Shown here one piece after another: positions 8,403-16,014 of a stretch of 43,471 bases of DNA; within the stretch, counting starts at the first letter, position 1, and every line of letters begins with the position of its first letter. The DNA comes from UBA1724 sp963621575 (GTDB lineage: Bacteria; Verrucomicrobiota; Lentisphaeria; Oligosphaerales; Oligosphaeraceae), in the NCBI GenBank assembly GCA_963621575.1, contig CAVFEH010000018.1, positions 1-43,471 of the forward strand, read 5' to 3'. Under the pieces are notes generated by a model, which worked only from the letters and a program-made list of their open reading frames with translations, was not told where the DNA came from and did not search any database. A program made the translations under genes and the position numbers.

Positions 8403-9169
8403 TGTGGCGGGAGGAAGTCGAAAGCGTTTGTGCCGGGGATGGGCCGTGCCTGGACGCCGTAGAGACGGGAGAGATTCTCTTCGGAGAGGGCCTCGCGGGG
8501 ATCGCCCTGGGCCAGGGCGCCGCCGTCTTTCAGGAGGAGGCACTGGTGGGCGGTCCGGAGGGCCTGGGCGGGACTGTGCGTCGCCAGGACCGTGAGGAGT
8601 CCCCGCTCCTCCGTCAGGCGCCGCAGCAGGGCGGAGATCTCCATCTGCGCGCGGACATCCAGGCTGCTGGTGGGCTCGTCCAGAAGGAGGAGCCGCGGCT
8701 CCTGCGCCAGACACCGCGCCAGGAGGACCCGCTGGCGCTGTCCGCCGGAGAGGGCGTCCAGGGGGCGGCCGGACCACTGTGCGGCGCCGGTGAGCGCCAG
8801 CGCCTCCCGGGCGGCCTGGAGGTCCGCGGGGGAGGGGCGCCAGCGTCCCTGCGGGAGCCGCCCCAGTAGGACCGCCTCCAGCGCGGTGCATTGCGGCAGG
8901 GGCGCGTGCTGGGGGAGCAGTGCGATTTTCCGTGCGCGGGTCTGCCGGTCCAGGCCGGCGGGGTGCTTGCCCTCCAGGAGGATGTCGTCGGGACCGGGGG
9001 TGTGCAGGACGCCGGCCAGGCAGTGCAGGAGGGTGGATTTCCCGGAGCCGTTCTCCCCCAGCAGCGCCAGGCATTTTCCGGGTTCCAGGGAGAAGGAGAG
9101 CTCCGACAGGACCGTGTGGGCGCCGTAGGCGAAGGTGAGCCGGCGGACTTGGAGGGCGGGCGCGGTCAT
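8399..9169 (-). CDS. FecE/BtuD-type ABC transporter ATP-binding protein
   Basis: A 256-residue ABC ATPase that powers the adjacent FecCD-type permease. It has the complete motif set: Walker A GENGSGKST (38-46), Q-loop in ALLPQHAPLP, signature LSGGQRQR, Walker B LLLLDEPTSSLD and switch histidine in VLATHSPAQAL. Length and the SLDVRAQMEI segment after Walker B are typical of the iron-siderophore/cobalamin/haem importer family. The gene lies between the permease and the binding protein, joined to each by a 4-bp ATGA overlap, the classic arrangement of one translationally coupled uptake operon. Confidence 0.93.
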   Translation of the reverse strand: MTAPALQVRRLTFAYGAHTVLSELSFSLEPGKCLALLGENGSGKSTLLHCLAGVLHTPGPDDILLEGKHPAGLDRQTRARKIALLPQHAPLPQCTALEAVLLGRLPQGRWRPSPADLQAAREALALTGAAQWSGRPLDALSGGQRQRVLLARCLAQEPRLLLLDEPTSSLDVRAQMEISALLRRLTEERGLLTVLATHSPAQALRTAHQCLLLKDGGALAQGDPREALSEENLSRLYGVQARPIPGTNAFDFLPPQ

Positions 9170-10206
9170 GGCTGGCCCCCTCCGCCGGGAGTTTTTCTGG
9201 CGAAGCCCAGCAGCGCCAGGAAGATCGGCGCGCCGAAGAGCGAGGTGAGGGCGCCGGCGGGCAGGAGGACTCCCCAGGCGGGGAGTCGGCAGAGGAGGTC
9301 CGCCAGGAGCAGGAGGGCGGAGCCGGCGAGGAACGCGGCGGGGAGCAGGCCCCTTCGGGAGCCGCGGAGGAGCCGTTTGGCCAGGTGGGGCGCCAGCAGC
9401 CCCAGGAATCCCAGGATTCCCATGAGGGAGACTGCGGTGGCGGTGGTCAGGGAGACCAGGAGGATGCCGTGGCGGCGCAGACGCCGTGGGTCCACGCCCA
9501 GGGATTCGGCGGTCAGGTCGCCCCATTCCAGGGCCTGGCATTGCCATTGGTGGCGGAGGAGCCAGGCGGTGGTGGCGACGGTGGCGGCGGCCAGCGGCAG
9601 GCACTGTTTCAGGGTGATGCGCCCCAGGTCGCCGAAGGTCCAGAAGAGCGCGGAGGAGAGCTGCGTGTCCTGGGCGAAACACTGCGCCAGGGCGATGGCG
9701 GCCAATGCCATGGCGTTGAGGGCCATGCCCGTCAGGACCACGGCCTCCGGGGTGAAGGCGCGGCGTCGGGAGAGCGTGGCCACCAGTAGTGCGAAGGCCA
9801 GTGCGGCAAGGAAGGCGCATAGTGGCGTGGTCCAGGCCAGGAGGGGCGCTGGGGCCAGGAGGATTGCCAGGTTGGCGCCCAGGGCGGCGCCGCTGTTGAT
9901 TCCCAGGGTGGAGGGCGCGGCCAGGGGATTCCGGAGGAGCCCCTGGAGGGCCAGTCCACCGGCGGAGAGCCCGCCGCCGGCCAGCAGCGCGCCCAGCGCA
10001 CGGGGAAGCCGCAGGTCCCAGAGCACCCGGCAGCCGCGGGGATCCCCGCGGCCCGCCAGCGCCAGGAGGAGCTCCCGCCAGGAGAGGTCCAGGGCGCCGG
10101 TGGAGAGGCTCCATAGGAAGAGCGCCGCCGTCAGAAGGCCCAGGAGCCACAGTGCGCGGCGGGATTCCCGGGGGAGGGCGGGGCGGTTTGCGGCGGAGAC
10201 GGCCAT
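9166..10206 (-). CDS. FecCD family ABC transporter permease
   Basis: A 346-residue integral membrane permease of the FecCD/BtuC family, forming as a homodimer the channel for iron complexes, cobalamin or haem. About ten hydrophobic helices are visible. Family landmarks are LRLPRALGALLAGGGLSAGGLALQ near the N-terminus (the conserved RLPR..G motif), NPLAAPSTLGINSGAALGA, and GILGFLGLLAPHLAKRLL near the C-terminus, which contacts the ATPase. It starts only 9 bp after the stop of the pseudopilin-like gene and overlaps the ATPase start by ATGA. Confidence 0.93.
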   Translation of the reverse strand: MAVSAANRPALPRESRRALWLLGLLTAALFLWSLSTGALDLSWRELLLALAGRGDPRGCRVLWDLRLPRALGALLAGGGLSAGGLALQGLLRNPLAAPSTLGINSGAALGANLAILLAPAPLLAWTTPLCAFLAALAFALLVATLSRRRAFTPEAVVLTGMALNAMALAAIALAQCFAQDTQLSSALFWTFGDLGRITLKQCLPLAAATVATTAWLLRHQWQCQALEWGDLTAESLGVDPRRLRRHGILLVSLTTATAVSLMGILGFLGLLAPHLAKRLLRGSRRGLLPAAFLAGSALLLLADLLCRLPAWGVLLPAGALTSLFGAPIFLALLGFARKTPGGGGQP

Positions 10207-10215
10207 GGGGCGGGG

Positions 10216-10998
10216 CTAGAGGGGCTCGATGGTCTCCAGGGAGGAGGAGACCCTCCCCTGGTTGAACCAGGTGTTCCGCAGGACCGCCTCCTCCGCCTCC
10301 GGATAGGATTCCTGGCAGGGCACCTTCAGGCGCGTGACGCCCTCCGCATGGCCGTCCAGGAAGGAGACGTCGCAGACTTTCCCGTCCTTGTGGCGGAAGA
10401 GCGCGGCGCGGTTGAGGCCGTAGGAGGAGCCGGTGAGGTGCCGGCCGTCGGGGTTGAGGACGTAGCAGTAGTAGCAGAGGTGTCCCGTGTTCTCCACCAG
10501 CATGGAGGTGGCCGCCGGCGCCTGGAAGGAGGTGGTCTTCTGGGCGCCCTGGCCACTGGAGGCCACCAGGTAGTTCAGGCCATAGTTGGTGGTGATGTCC
10601 TCGCGGTCTGGCTCGTCCGGGCAGAAGAGCACCTTCGAGGGCTCCGAGGAGGCCGCCGCAGCGGAGCCCAGATACTGCCGCACCACCTCGTCAAGCCAGT
10701 TCTTCGCGCCCACCGCAGCGCCGTAGGAGTTTACGCCGCCACCCCTCATGTTGTCCAGGCAGGGAAGGTAGTCGTCGTAGTCCGAGGCGTACAGCAGGAA
10801 GGCCAGGGACAGCTGGCGCTGGTTCGAAAGGCACGACACCCACCGCGCCTGCTCCCGCGCCTTCGACAAGGCCGGCAGGAGCATCGCCGCCAGAATCGCG
10901 AGGATCGCAATGACCACCAGGAGCTCGATCAGGGTGAATGTGCGGCGGACGGTTTTTGCCGCATGGGGACGAGGAGGAAGCAAGGAACGGGTGCGCAT
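10216..10998 (-). CDS. Prepilin-like N-terminal methylation domain protein (DUF1559-type)
   Basis: A 260-residue type IV pilin/pseudopilin-like protein of the kind that is multiplied in Lentisphaerota and Planctomycetota. It carries a class III signal, VRRTFTLIELLVVIAILAI, with prepilin peptidase cleavage expected just before the Phe and a conserved Glu at +5. A coil follows (LLPALSKAREQARWVSC, then SDYDDYLP). The C-terminal signature is a His spaced 11 residues from DG (RHKDG...FLDGHAEGV), close to the family H-X9-DG motif. The ATG at 10998 is chosen because AGGAGA precedes it at good spacing and it gives a short leader; an upstream extension to 11094 lacks this. The role of this family is unsettled. 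Oddly, it is the first gene of the FecCD-type uptake operon, 9 bp upstream of the permease. Confidence 0.85.
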   Translation of the reverse strand: MRTRSLLPPRPHAAKTVRRTFTLIELLVVIAILAILAAMLLPALSKAREQARWVSCLSNQRQLSLAFLLYASDYDDYLPCLDNMRGGGVNSYGAAVGAKNWLDEVVRQYLGSAAAASSEPSKVLFCPDEPDREDITTNYGLNYLVASSGQGAQKTTSFQAPAATSMLVENTGHLCYYCYVLNPDGRHLTGSSYGLNRAALFRHKDGKVCDVSFLDGHAEGVTRLKVPCQESYPEAEEAVLRNTWFNQGRVSSSLETIEPL

Positions 10999-11475
10999 GG
11001 AAGGGGTTCTCCTGCGGCGCCGGCATTCGGCGCCGAATTGCGGTTCGGCGGCTCCTCCCAGGGAGCACGCCGGGTTGGACTGTCTCCAGGACACCCCGAA
11101 TAGGCTTCAATACCTTTGTGGAAAACGAAAGCGGCCGCCCCGCCGGAGAATCCCGTCCTCCGGCCCGCGGAGCCTCCCGGGACCCCGCGCCGCGCGCCAC
11201 GCATTAAGTGTAATGCGGATTCCAAAAAGCGCAAGCGCGAAGGGGCCCAGACAGCGCGCATTGCACGGGGATTGGCGCGTTGCAAACCTGTCGGAATATC
11301 ACCAATGTCCCAGGAAAGTTCTTGGGCAAGTCTTAAATATCCTTGTGCTTCAGGAGATTAACATCATTTTTTCAGCGCGGTTGTTTGAATCGTGTGTCTT
11401 TGCAGCCAAATCGGAGGCTGCACGGGAACTGCGGACTCCTGCGAATCCCCAGTGTTTTCTTGATGGGAAAAACAC

Positions 11476-11592
11476 CAATCATGGAGCCTTTTGCAAATGC
11501 GTCAGTCATTGCGGATGAAATCAATCCACCCCTCCCTGCCGGGATGGATTGATGAAAAAGGGGCTCCACCTCGTTTTCATGGGACACGGGTG
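11476..11592. repeat. Duplicated intergenic element, copy 1
   Basis: Imperfect direct repeat of about 118 bp, roughly 80% identical by eye to 11768-11885. Both copies start CAATCATGGAG, share TTGCGGATGAAATCA and end GGGACACGGGTG. In this copy a perfect 9-bp inverted repeat (11520-11528 with 11545-11553) flanks a CCCTCCCTGCC loop, so the RNA could fold as a hairpin. Confidence 0.75.
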
Positions 11593-11602
11593 ACGACACC
11601 AT

Positions 11603-11753
11603 TGGGTATGCACTTGAGCGGCCCTGCAAACGACAGACCGCACAAAATGCATTTTCAACCCATCGCGGCACAACACGCCACGCAGGGCCTCGTTTCAAAA
11701 ATTGCTTCCGTTGCGTGTCCTCCGCCCACCAGGGCCGCTTAAGTGAATACCCA
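11603..11753. repeat. 24-bp inverted repeat bounding ~100 bp, possible MITE or large hairpin
   Basis: The left arm (11603-11626) and right arm (11730-11753) are reverse complements at 22 of 24 positions, around the core CACTTRAGCGGCCCTG. They enclose about 100 bp with a perfect palindrome AAAATGCATTTT. The structure lies exactly between the two direct-repeat copies. No obvious target-site duplication is seen. Confidence 0.65.
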
Positions 11754-11767
11754 GGAAGGCAAGGCGG

Positions 11768-11885
11768 CAATCATGGAGTTTTTGTGATTGCGCCAGTTGT
11801 TGCGGATGAAATCAGTCCATCCCCCTTCCTGCCGGGGTGGATTGAATCAAAAGGAACTCCGCCTTGTTTTCTTGGGACACGGGTG
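11768..11885. repeat. Duplicated intergenic element, copy 2
   Basis: Second copy of the ~118-bp element. The hairpin arms are less perfect here (ATCAGTCCA and TGGATTGAA flanking CCTTCCTGCCGG). The 3' end leads directly into the inverted repeat at 11874-11911. Confidence 0.75.
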
Positions 11886-11911
11886 TGCGGAATATAGTAA
11901 GCCCGTGTCCC
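11874..11911. terminator. Hairpin of perfect 10-bp arms upstream of the export cluster
   Basis: GGGACACGGG (11874-11883) and CCCGTGTCCC (11902-11911) are perfect reverse complements with an 18-base loop. There is no U-run after it, so this may be a regulatory or factor-dependent structure and not a simple intrinsic terminator. It lies about 80 bp before the gene at 11994. Confidence 0.4.
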
Positions 11912-11993
11912 GGGGAGGACTCCCTCTTGAGAGGTGGATTGGGCTCTTCCGGCGGTCTTTTTCGGTCATTCGTCTTCCTTTTTGGAGTACGCC

Positions 11994-12494
11994 ATGTCTC
12001 TTCGTTTTTTGCAGGTTGTGTCCGTCTCCCTTCTCTGCCTGGCGGCGTCCTTGTCCGCGGCGGTGTATCGTGATGTGACGGAGGAGTCGCTGGTGAAGGC
12101 CCGCAACGCCGCGGTGGAGAAGGCCAGCAAGGAGTTCAATTTCGCCATCCGCGCCATCGCGCGGAAGCGTCTGCAGAAGAGCTCCCGTCCGTACAGCACC
12201 ATTCGCCTGGAGGTCTCCGGGGACGGCGCGGTGGTCTTCGAGCGGGAGGGGTCCGACGCCATCACCGCCAGGATCGGCGGCGAGGCGGTGGCGTGGCTGG
12301 AGAACCAGGTCTCCTTCACCCGCCGCGAAGCCGACTCCGCCCTCGTCCAGACCTTCCGCGCCGAGGACGGCGTACGCACCTTCGTCTATCGCATGGAGCC
12401 CGGAGAAAAGGGCTTTTTCCTTGATGTGAAGCTGGAAAGCCCCAAGTTGGACGCCCCCCTGGAATACACGCTGCACTACGCGGTCCAGGAGTAG
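11994..12494 (+). CDS. Small exported protein of unknown function
   Basis: A 166-residue protein with a clear signal peptide: MSLRFLQ, a hydrophobic stretch (VVSVSLLCLAASLS) and a likely cleavage after Ala-22 or Ala-23. The mature domain has no cysteine and alternates helix (about 30-58, rich in Ala/Lys/Arg) with strands (TIRLEVSGDGAVVFE, TFVYRMEPGEKGFFLDVKL). I do not recognise a family. The ATG at 11994 is chosen over an upstream in-frame start because TTGGAG precedes it at good spacing and it begins the signal peptide. It ends 88 bp before the TolC-like gene and may be the first gene of the export cluster; a periplasmic accessory or a cargo are both possible. Confidence 0.7.
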   Translation: MSLRFLQVVSVSLLCLAASLSAAVYRDVTEESLVKARNAAVEKASKEFNFAIRAIARKRLQKSSRPYSTIRLEVSGDGAVVFEREGSDAITARIGGEAVAWLENQVSFTRREADSALVQTFRAEDGVRTFVYRMEPGEKGFFLDVKLESPKLDAPLEYTLHYAVQE

Positions 12495-12582
12495 GCCGTT
12501 CAACGGCTGGCCGCTCCCGTGACCCCTGCCGAAGTTCTTCCGTCTGCGCCGGCGGACGCCATTCCCTTCCTGTTCTCTTCCT

Positions 12583-14019
12583 GTGTCGCGCCTTTTTCCT
12601 GCCATTTTGTTGCTTTGCGCGCTGTGCCATGCGAATCCCCTGGGGGAGTATCTGCGGCAGGCGCGGGAGAGCCATCCGGCGCTGGTGGCGGAGCGTGCGC
12701 TGGTGGAGCAGTCGGTGCGTTCCCACGAGGAGGTGGCGGAGTTTTTGGATCCCGCGTTGTACGGGAGCCTGGGGGGCGCCAGCCATTTGCGGGATCTGCC
12801 GCTGGAGCCCTCGGGCTATGACACCACGGATCTCTCGGATTCCCTGGAGGGCCAGGCGGGGGTGCTGATTCCCGTGAAGGGCGGCGCGTACCTCACGGCC
12901 GGCGGGATCTACCGCCGGTGGTTCGAACCAGACGAATCCCCCGACGACCTCTCGCAGCACCTGCTGGGGGTGAAGCTCCAGATCCCCCTCCTGAGGGACC
13001 GCGGATTCGCGCTCTACGGATACCGCCGCGCCGCCGCGCTGGCGGAGGTCCACGCCGCCCTCCACCAGCTCCAGGACGCGGAGCAACGGGTGCGGCGGGA
13101 CGTGACGCAGGCGTACATCCGGCTCTGCGCCGCACAGGCGGACTGCCAGGTCTGGCACGACGCCACCGAACGCTTCCAGAGAATCCACCGCGAGGCCAGC
13201 GACATGGCCGGGCTCAAGGCCATCCCCGATTACCAGGTCCAGACCGCCCTCCGGGAACTCCAGGGGGGACTGGCCGACGAGGACGGCGCAAGGCAGTCCC
13301 TGGAGAACGCCCTGGTGTCCCTGGGGCAGTCCATGGGCCTGCGGGACGCCGTGGCGCCCCCGGAGGCCTGTTCCCCGGAGGCGTTGCTGGCGGCGGCCCG
13401 GGAGTCCTCCCAGGAGGTGCCGGCGCTGGACCAGGAGGCCCTCCGCCGACGCGGAAGCTACCTGGCGCTGCTGGACCAGCGCGAGAAGGCGGAGGCGGAG
13501 GCCGCCCGGGAGGCGGAGAACCGGAAGGACCAGCTGTCGCTGAACGCGGGGGTCACCTGGCAGGCCGAGAGCCGCCGGGGCGCCCTCTCCGGCTACCGGA
13601 TCGCCTCGGAGCACAATTGGGGTGGCGAAGTCATGCTGGTCTGGAGCCGCCCCCTGGACTACACGGGTCCCGAGGCCGCATTGGCGCGCTCCGCCGCCCG
13701 CGTGAAGGAGCTGGACGCCCGCCGGGAGGCCCTGGCGGTGGAGATCACCGCCGAGATCCGCATCGCGCAGCTCCGCGCGGAGGGCGCCCGGCGCCGCCTG
13801 GAGATGGTGGCCTCCGGCGTGGAGGCCGCCCGGAAGACCCTGGAGGCTGAACAGGAACGCTTCCGCCTGGGCGAAAGCACCTCCGCCATCGTCCTGGACG
13901 CCCAGAAGGAACTCAACAACATCCTCCTCCGCCAGAATTCCACCGCGGCGGAACTCCTCCTGGCCCAAAGCGAATTGGCGTACGCCCTGGGATACCCGGC
14001 GGCCGGGGGGGAAAACTGA
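12583..14019 (+). CDS. TolC-like outer membrane channel protein
   Basis: A 478-residue outer membrane efflux protein of the TolC/OEP family, forming the trimeric channel-tunnel through which exported substrates leave the cell. The start is GTG at 12583, giving the signal peptide VSRLFPAILLLCALCHA. The mature protein has the two-fold OEP pattern: long amphipathic helices with heptad-like Ala/Glu/Arg spacing (about 25-55, 155-225, 290-325, 375-450) separated by short strand segments. The second repeat holds ESTSAIVLDAQKELNNILLRQN, a typical OEP helix segment. It is followed by a zinc-ribbon protein, an HlyD adaptor and two ABC exporter halves, all on the same strand, so it should be the outer membrane part of this tripartite exporter. 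No Shine-Dalgarno sequence is apparent. Confidence 0.87.
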   Translation: MSRLFPAILLLCALCHANPLGEYLRQARESHPALVAERALVEQSVRSHEEVAEFLDPALYGSLGGASHLRDLPLEPSGYDTTDLSDSLEGQAGVLIPVKGGAYLTAGGIYRRWFEPDESPDDLSQHLLGVKLQIPLLRDRGFALYGYRRAAALAEVHAALHQLQDAEQRVRRDVTQAYIRLCAAQADCQVWHDATERFQRIHREASDMAGLKAIPDYQVQTALRELQGGLADEDGARQSLENALVSLGQSMGLRDAVAPPEACSPEALLAAARESSQEVPALDQEALRRRGSYLALLDQREKAEAEAAREAENRKDQLSLNAGVTWQAESRRGALSGYRIASEHNWGGEVMLVWSRPLDYTGPEAALARSAARVKELDARREALAVEITAEIRIAQLRAEGARRRLEMVASGVEAARKTLEAEQERFRLGESTSAIVLDAQKELNNILLRQNSTAAELLLAQSELAYALGYPAAGGEN

Positions 14020-14065
14020 ACCCTTGCCCGGCCTTCTTGTCTCCTCCTCCTTTTTCCACACGAGC

Positions 14066-14875
14066 ATGTTCCACCTTTTTGGCCGCCATGACAAGGAAGA
14101 CCCGGCGGGTCTTCAGAATCTGTCCAGTTCGATGATGGGGAATCTGGCGTTGCCGGAGGACCAGCGGGCGCAGCTGGCCAGCGATTTGTCGATGCTGGAC
14201 AAGACGGACGTGGCCCGCAGCCAGCGCGTGCAGAAGGATGTGGAGCGCTCGGTGATTTCGGCCGCCGAGGACTCGGTGAAGCGCCTGCGGGTGGTGGAGA
14301 TGGGGCGCTGCCCCTCCTGCGGCGCCCACATCTACAAGCATGTCGGCGCCAACGTGTGCGACGCCTGCGGCTGGCACCAGTTTGACTTGCCGAAGACGGG
14401 CAAGGTGCGCATCCACTTGAAGGACGACGAAAAGTGCCTGGAGGGCGAGCGCGCCTATGTCCTGAAGAGCGGCGACTGCCTGCTGGTGAGGGACGGCGTG
14501 GTGGCGGCCCAGGTGCCCCGGGACGCCTATGTCTGGGTGGAGTATAGCTGGCCCAAGGAGGAGATCGCCAACCGCCACGCGGAGGCCCAGAAGCAGCTGG
14601 TGGTCCCCTGCGGATGGTGCGGAAAAAACACAAACCCCACCGCAGATGGATTCCATCTGCTTCATATCGCCTTCGGCGCCACGCAGGAACGCTATTGCTT
14701 CTGCAGCGACGAGTGCTACGAGGCCTTCCAGAAGATGTATCCCTCCCGCGTCCACCGGGACTGCTACCACCGGGACTGCTCCACCTGCAATGCCTGCCAG
14801 AAGCGCTACGACGAGGACGCCGCGGAGATGCGCATGCTGGCCAAGGACTACATCCGCACCCAGAAAAACTACTAG
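14066..14875 (+). CDS. Zinc-ribbon and TRASH-like cysteine-cluster protein
   Basis: A 269-residue soluble protein without signal peptide or membrane helix, so presumably cytoplasmic. Residues 1-80 are polar and helical. A zinc ribbon follows: C82PSC85 and C98DAC101. A C-terminal metal site has C182GWC185, then C211FCSDEC217YEAF, which resembles the TRASH/YHS-type CxxC...CSxxCxxxF signature, and C233, C238, C241 and C244. I do not know the family and assign no function. It sits between the TolC-like and HlyD genes of an ABC export cluster, where a metal-binding cytoplasmic protein is not standard. A metal sensor, a substrate-modifying factor or an assembly factor are all conceivable. The ATG at 14066 is used; a TTG at 14024 would add 14 residues. 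It ends 15 bp before the HlyD gene. Confidence 0.75.
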   Translation: MFHLFGRHDKEDPAGLQNLSSSMMGNLALPEDQRAQLASDLSMLDKTDVARSQRVQKDVERSVISAAEDSVKRLRVVEMGRCPSCGAHIYKHVGANVCDACGWHQFDLPKTGKVRIHLKDDEKCLEGERAYVLKSGDCLLVRDGVVAAQVPRDAYVWVEYSWPKEEIANRHAEAQKQLVVPCGWCGKNTNPTADGFHLLHIAFGATQERYCFCSDECYEAFQKMYPSRVHRDCYHRDCSTCNACQKRYDEDAAEMRMLAKDYIRTQKNY

Positions 14876-14890
14876 AGGACGCTTGTCATC

Positions 14891-16003
14891 ATGGGAGATT
14901 TTCGCACAACGGAGGGCGAGGGCCTGCCGGAGACCGCCAGCCAGCGCCGCCGACGGTTGTGGGGACTGCTGGCGAAGATGCTGCTGGGGGCCGCCGTGGT
15001 TGCGCTGGCGGGATTCCTGGTTCCGGTGAGGCGCTACGCCACGGCCTCCGGCTATGTGACCACGCGGGAATACGCGGAGGTCCGCTCGCCGGTGACGGGC
15101 ATCGTGAAGAAAATCCGCGTCTCCTCCGGAGAGAGGGTGGAGGCCGGGCAGATTCTGGTGGAGTTGAATTGCGCGGAGGAGGAGGCCGCGCTCTCCGAGG
15201 CCAACGCGCGGGTCTCCCGCCTGCGCTCCGAGCGGGAGCGCCGGCAGGCGGAGATGGAAATCGACCTCTCCCGCCGCGGCGTGGAGCTGGAGGAGAAGAA
15301 GCGGACCCACCAGGACGACCTCCGGGTGGCGGAGCTGGAGCTTGCCAATGCCGAGAGCCGCCTGGCCCTGGCGAAGGAGCTCCTGGAGAAGGGCCTCAAG
15401 AGCCAGCGGGAGGTGGAGGATCTCGCTTTGCAGCGGGAACTCTGCCGGGTCCGCCTGGACGCCCTCCGGCGAAAGGATTTCAAGGTCTATGAGGAACTCC
15501 TGGAGAGGGACCGGGAAAAGTACGCCGTGGAGCTCCGCGCCCTGGAGGAGGAGCTGGCCGCCCTGGAGGAATCCGCCCGGCAGGCCCAGGCGCGGATCGA
15601 AATCCGGCAGATCCGCGCGCCCATCGCCGGACAGGTGGTCCGATACGAGTTCGTGGAAGGGGAGCTCCTGGAGCCCAGCTACGTGATCTACGAGATCTTC
15701 GGCGGCTCCGAAGAGGTCCTGAAACTCCGCGTGGAGGAACGATACGCCGCACGGCTCGCCGTGGGACAGCCCTACCGCGCACGGCTGGCCAGCTACAACG
15801 GCGCCGTCCAGAGGATCTTCTTCCGCGGGACCATCCAGCATCTCCGCGACGTGGTCCAGAACGACGGGAAGAGCGCCTACCGCATGGCCTACTGCTCCTT
15901 CGATCCCGGAGAATATCCCATCCAGCCGGGAACCACCGCAGAGGCACGAATCTATTACGCCCGGAGCTCCTTCTGGAGCTTCCTCCTGAATCTGGAACCC
16001 TAG
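14891..16003 (+). CDS. HlyD family membrane fusion adaptor
   Basis: A 370-residue periplasmic adaptor linking the inner membrane ABC exporter to the TolC-like channel. One membrane helix (about residues 26-46) follows a basic cytoplasmic leader. The lipoyl-like domain is seen as VRSPVTGIVKKIRVSSGERV, followed by VEAGQILVELN. A long coiled coil (about 95-235, dense in Glu/Arg/Leu) comes next, and the second lipoyl half is IRAPIAGQVVRYEFVEGELL. A beta-barrel segment (LKLRVEERYAARLAVGQPY) closes the protein. The length of the coiled hairpin is typical of type I secretion and MacA-like adaptors. It lies 15 bp after the zinc-ribbon gene and 11 bp before the first ABC gene. Confidence 0.92.
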   Translation: MGDFRTTEGEGLPETASQRRRRLWGLLAKMLLGAAVVALAGFLVPVRRYATASGYVTTREYAEVRSPVTGIVKKIRVSSGERVEAGQILVELNCAEEEAALSEANARVSRLRSERERRQAEMEIDLSRRGVELEEKKRTHQDDLRVAELELANAESRLALAKELLEKGLKSQREVEDLALQRELCRVRLDALRRKDFKVYEELLERDREKYAVELRALEEELAALEESARQAQARIEIRQIRAPIAGQVVRYEFVEGELLEPSYVIYEIFGGSEEVLKLRVEERYAARLAVGQPYRARLASYNGAVQRIFFRGTIQHLRDVVQNDGKSAYRMAYCSFDPGEYPIQPGTTAEARIYYARSSFWSFLLNLEP

Positions 16004-16014
16004 CCGCAGGGAGG

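Larger units (their letters stand above)
10999..11993. other. Gene-free interval with repeats
   Basis: About 1 kb between a minus-strand and a plus-strand gene. Short frames exist on both strands, but none has a family match, convincing ribosome site or consistent coding bias. The interval contains a duplicated ~118-bp element (11476-11592 and 11768-11885), a 24-bp inverted repeat between the copies and a terminator-like hairpin. The base composition is more balanced than in the flanking genes. The promoters of both neighbours should lie here. Confidence 0.6.

Noticed and set aside
10207..10998. Cobalamin riboswitch or Fur box for the uptake operon
   Set aside because: The region before the permease is the coding end of the pseudopilin gene, and I see no B12-box or Fur-like palindrome upstream of it.
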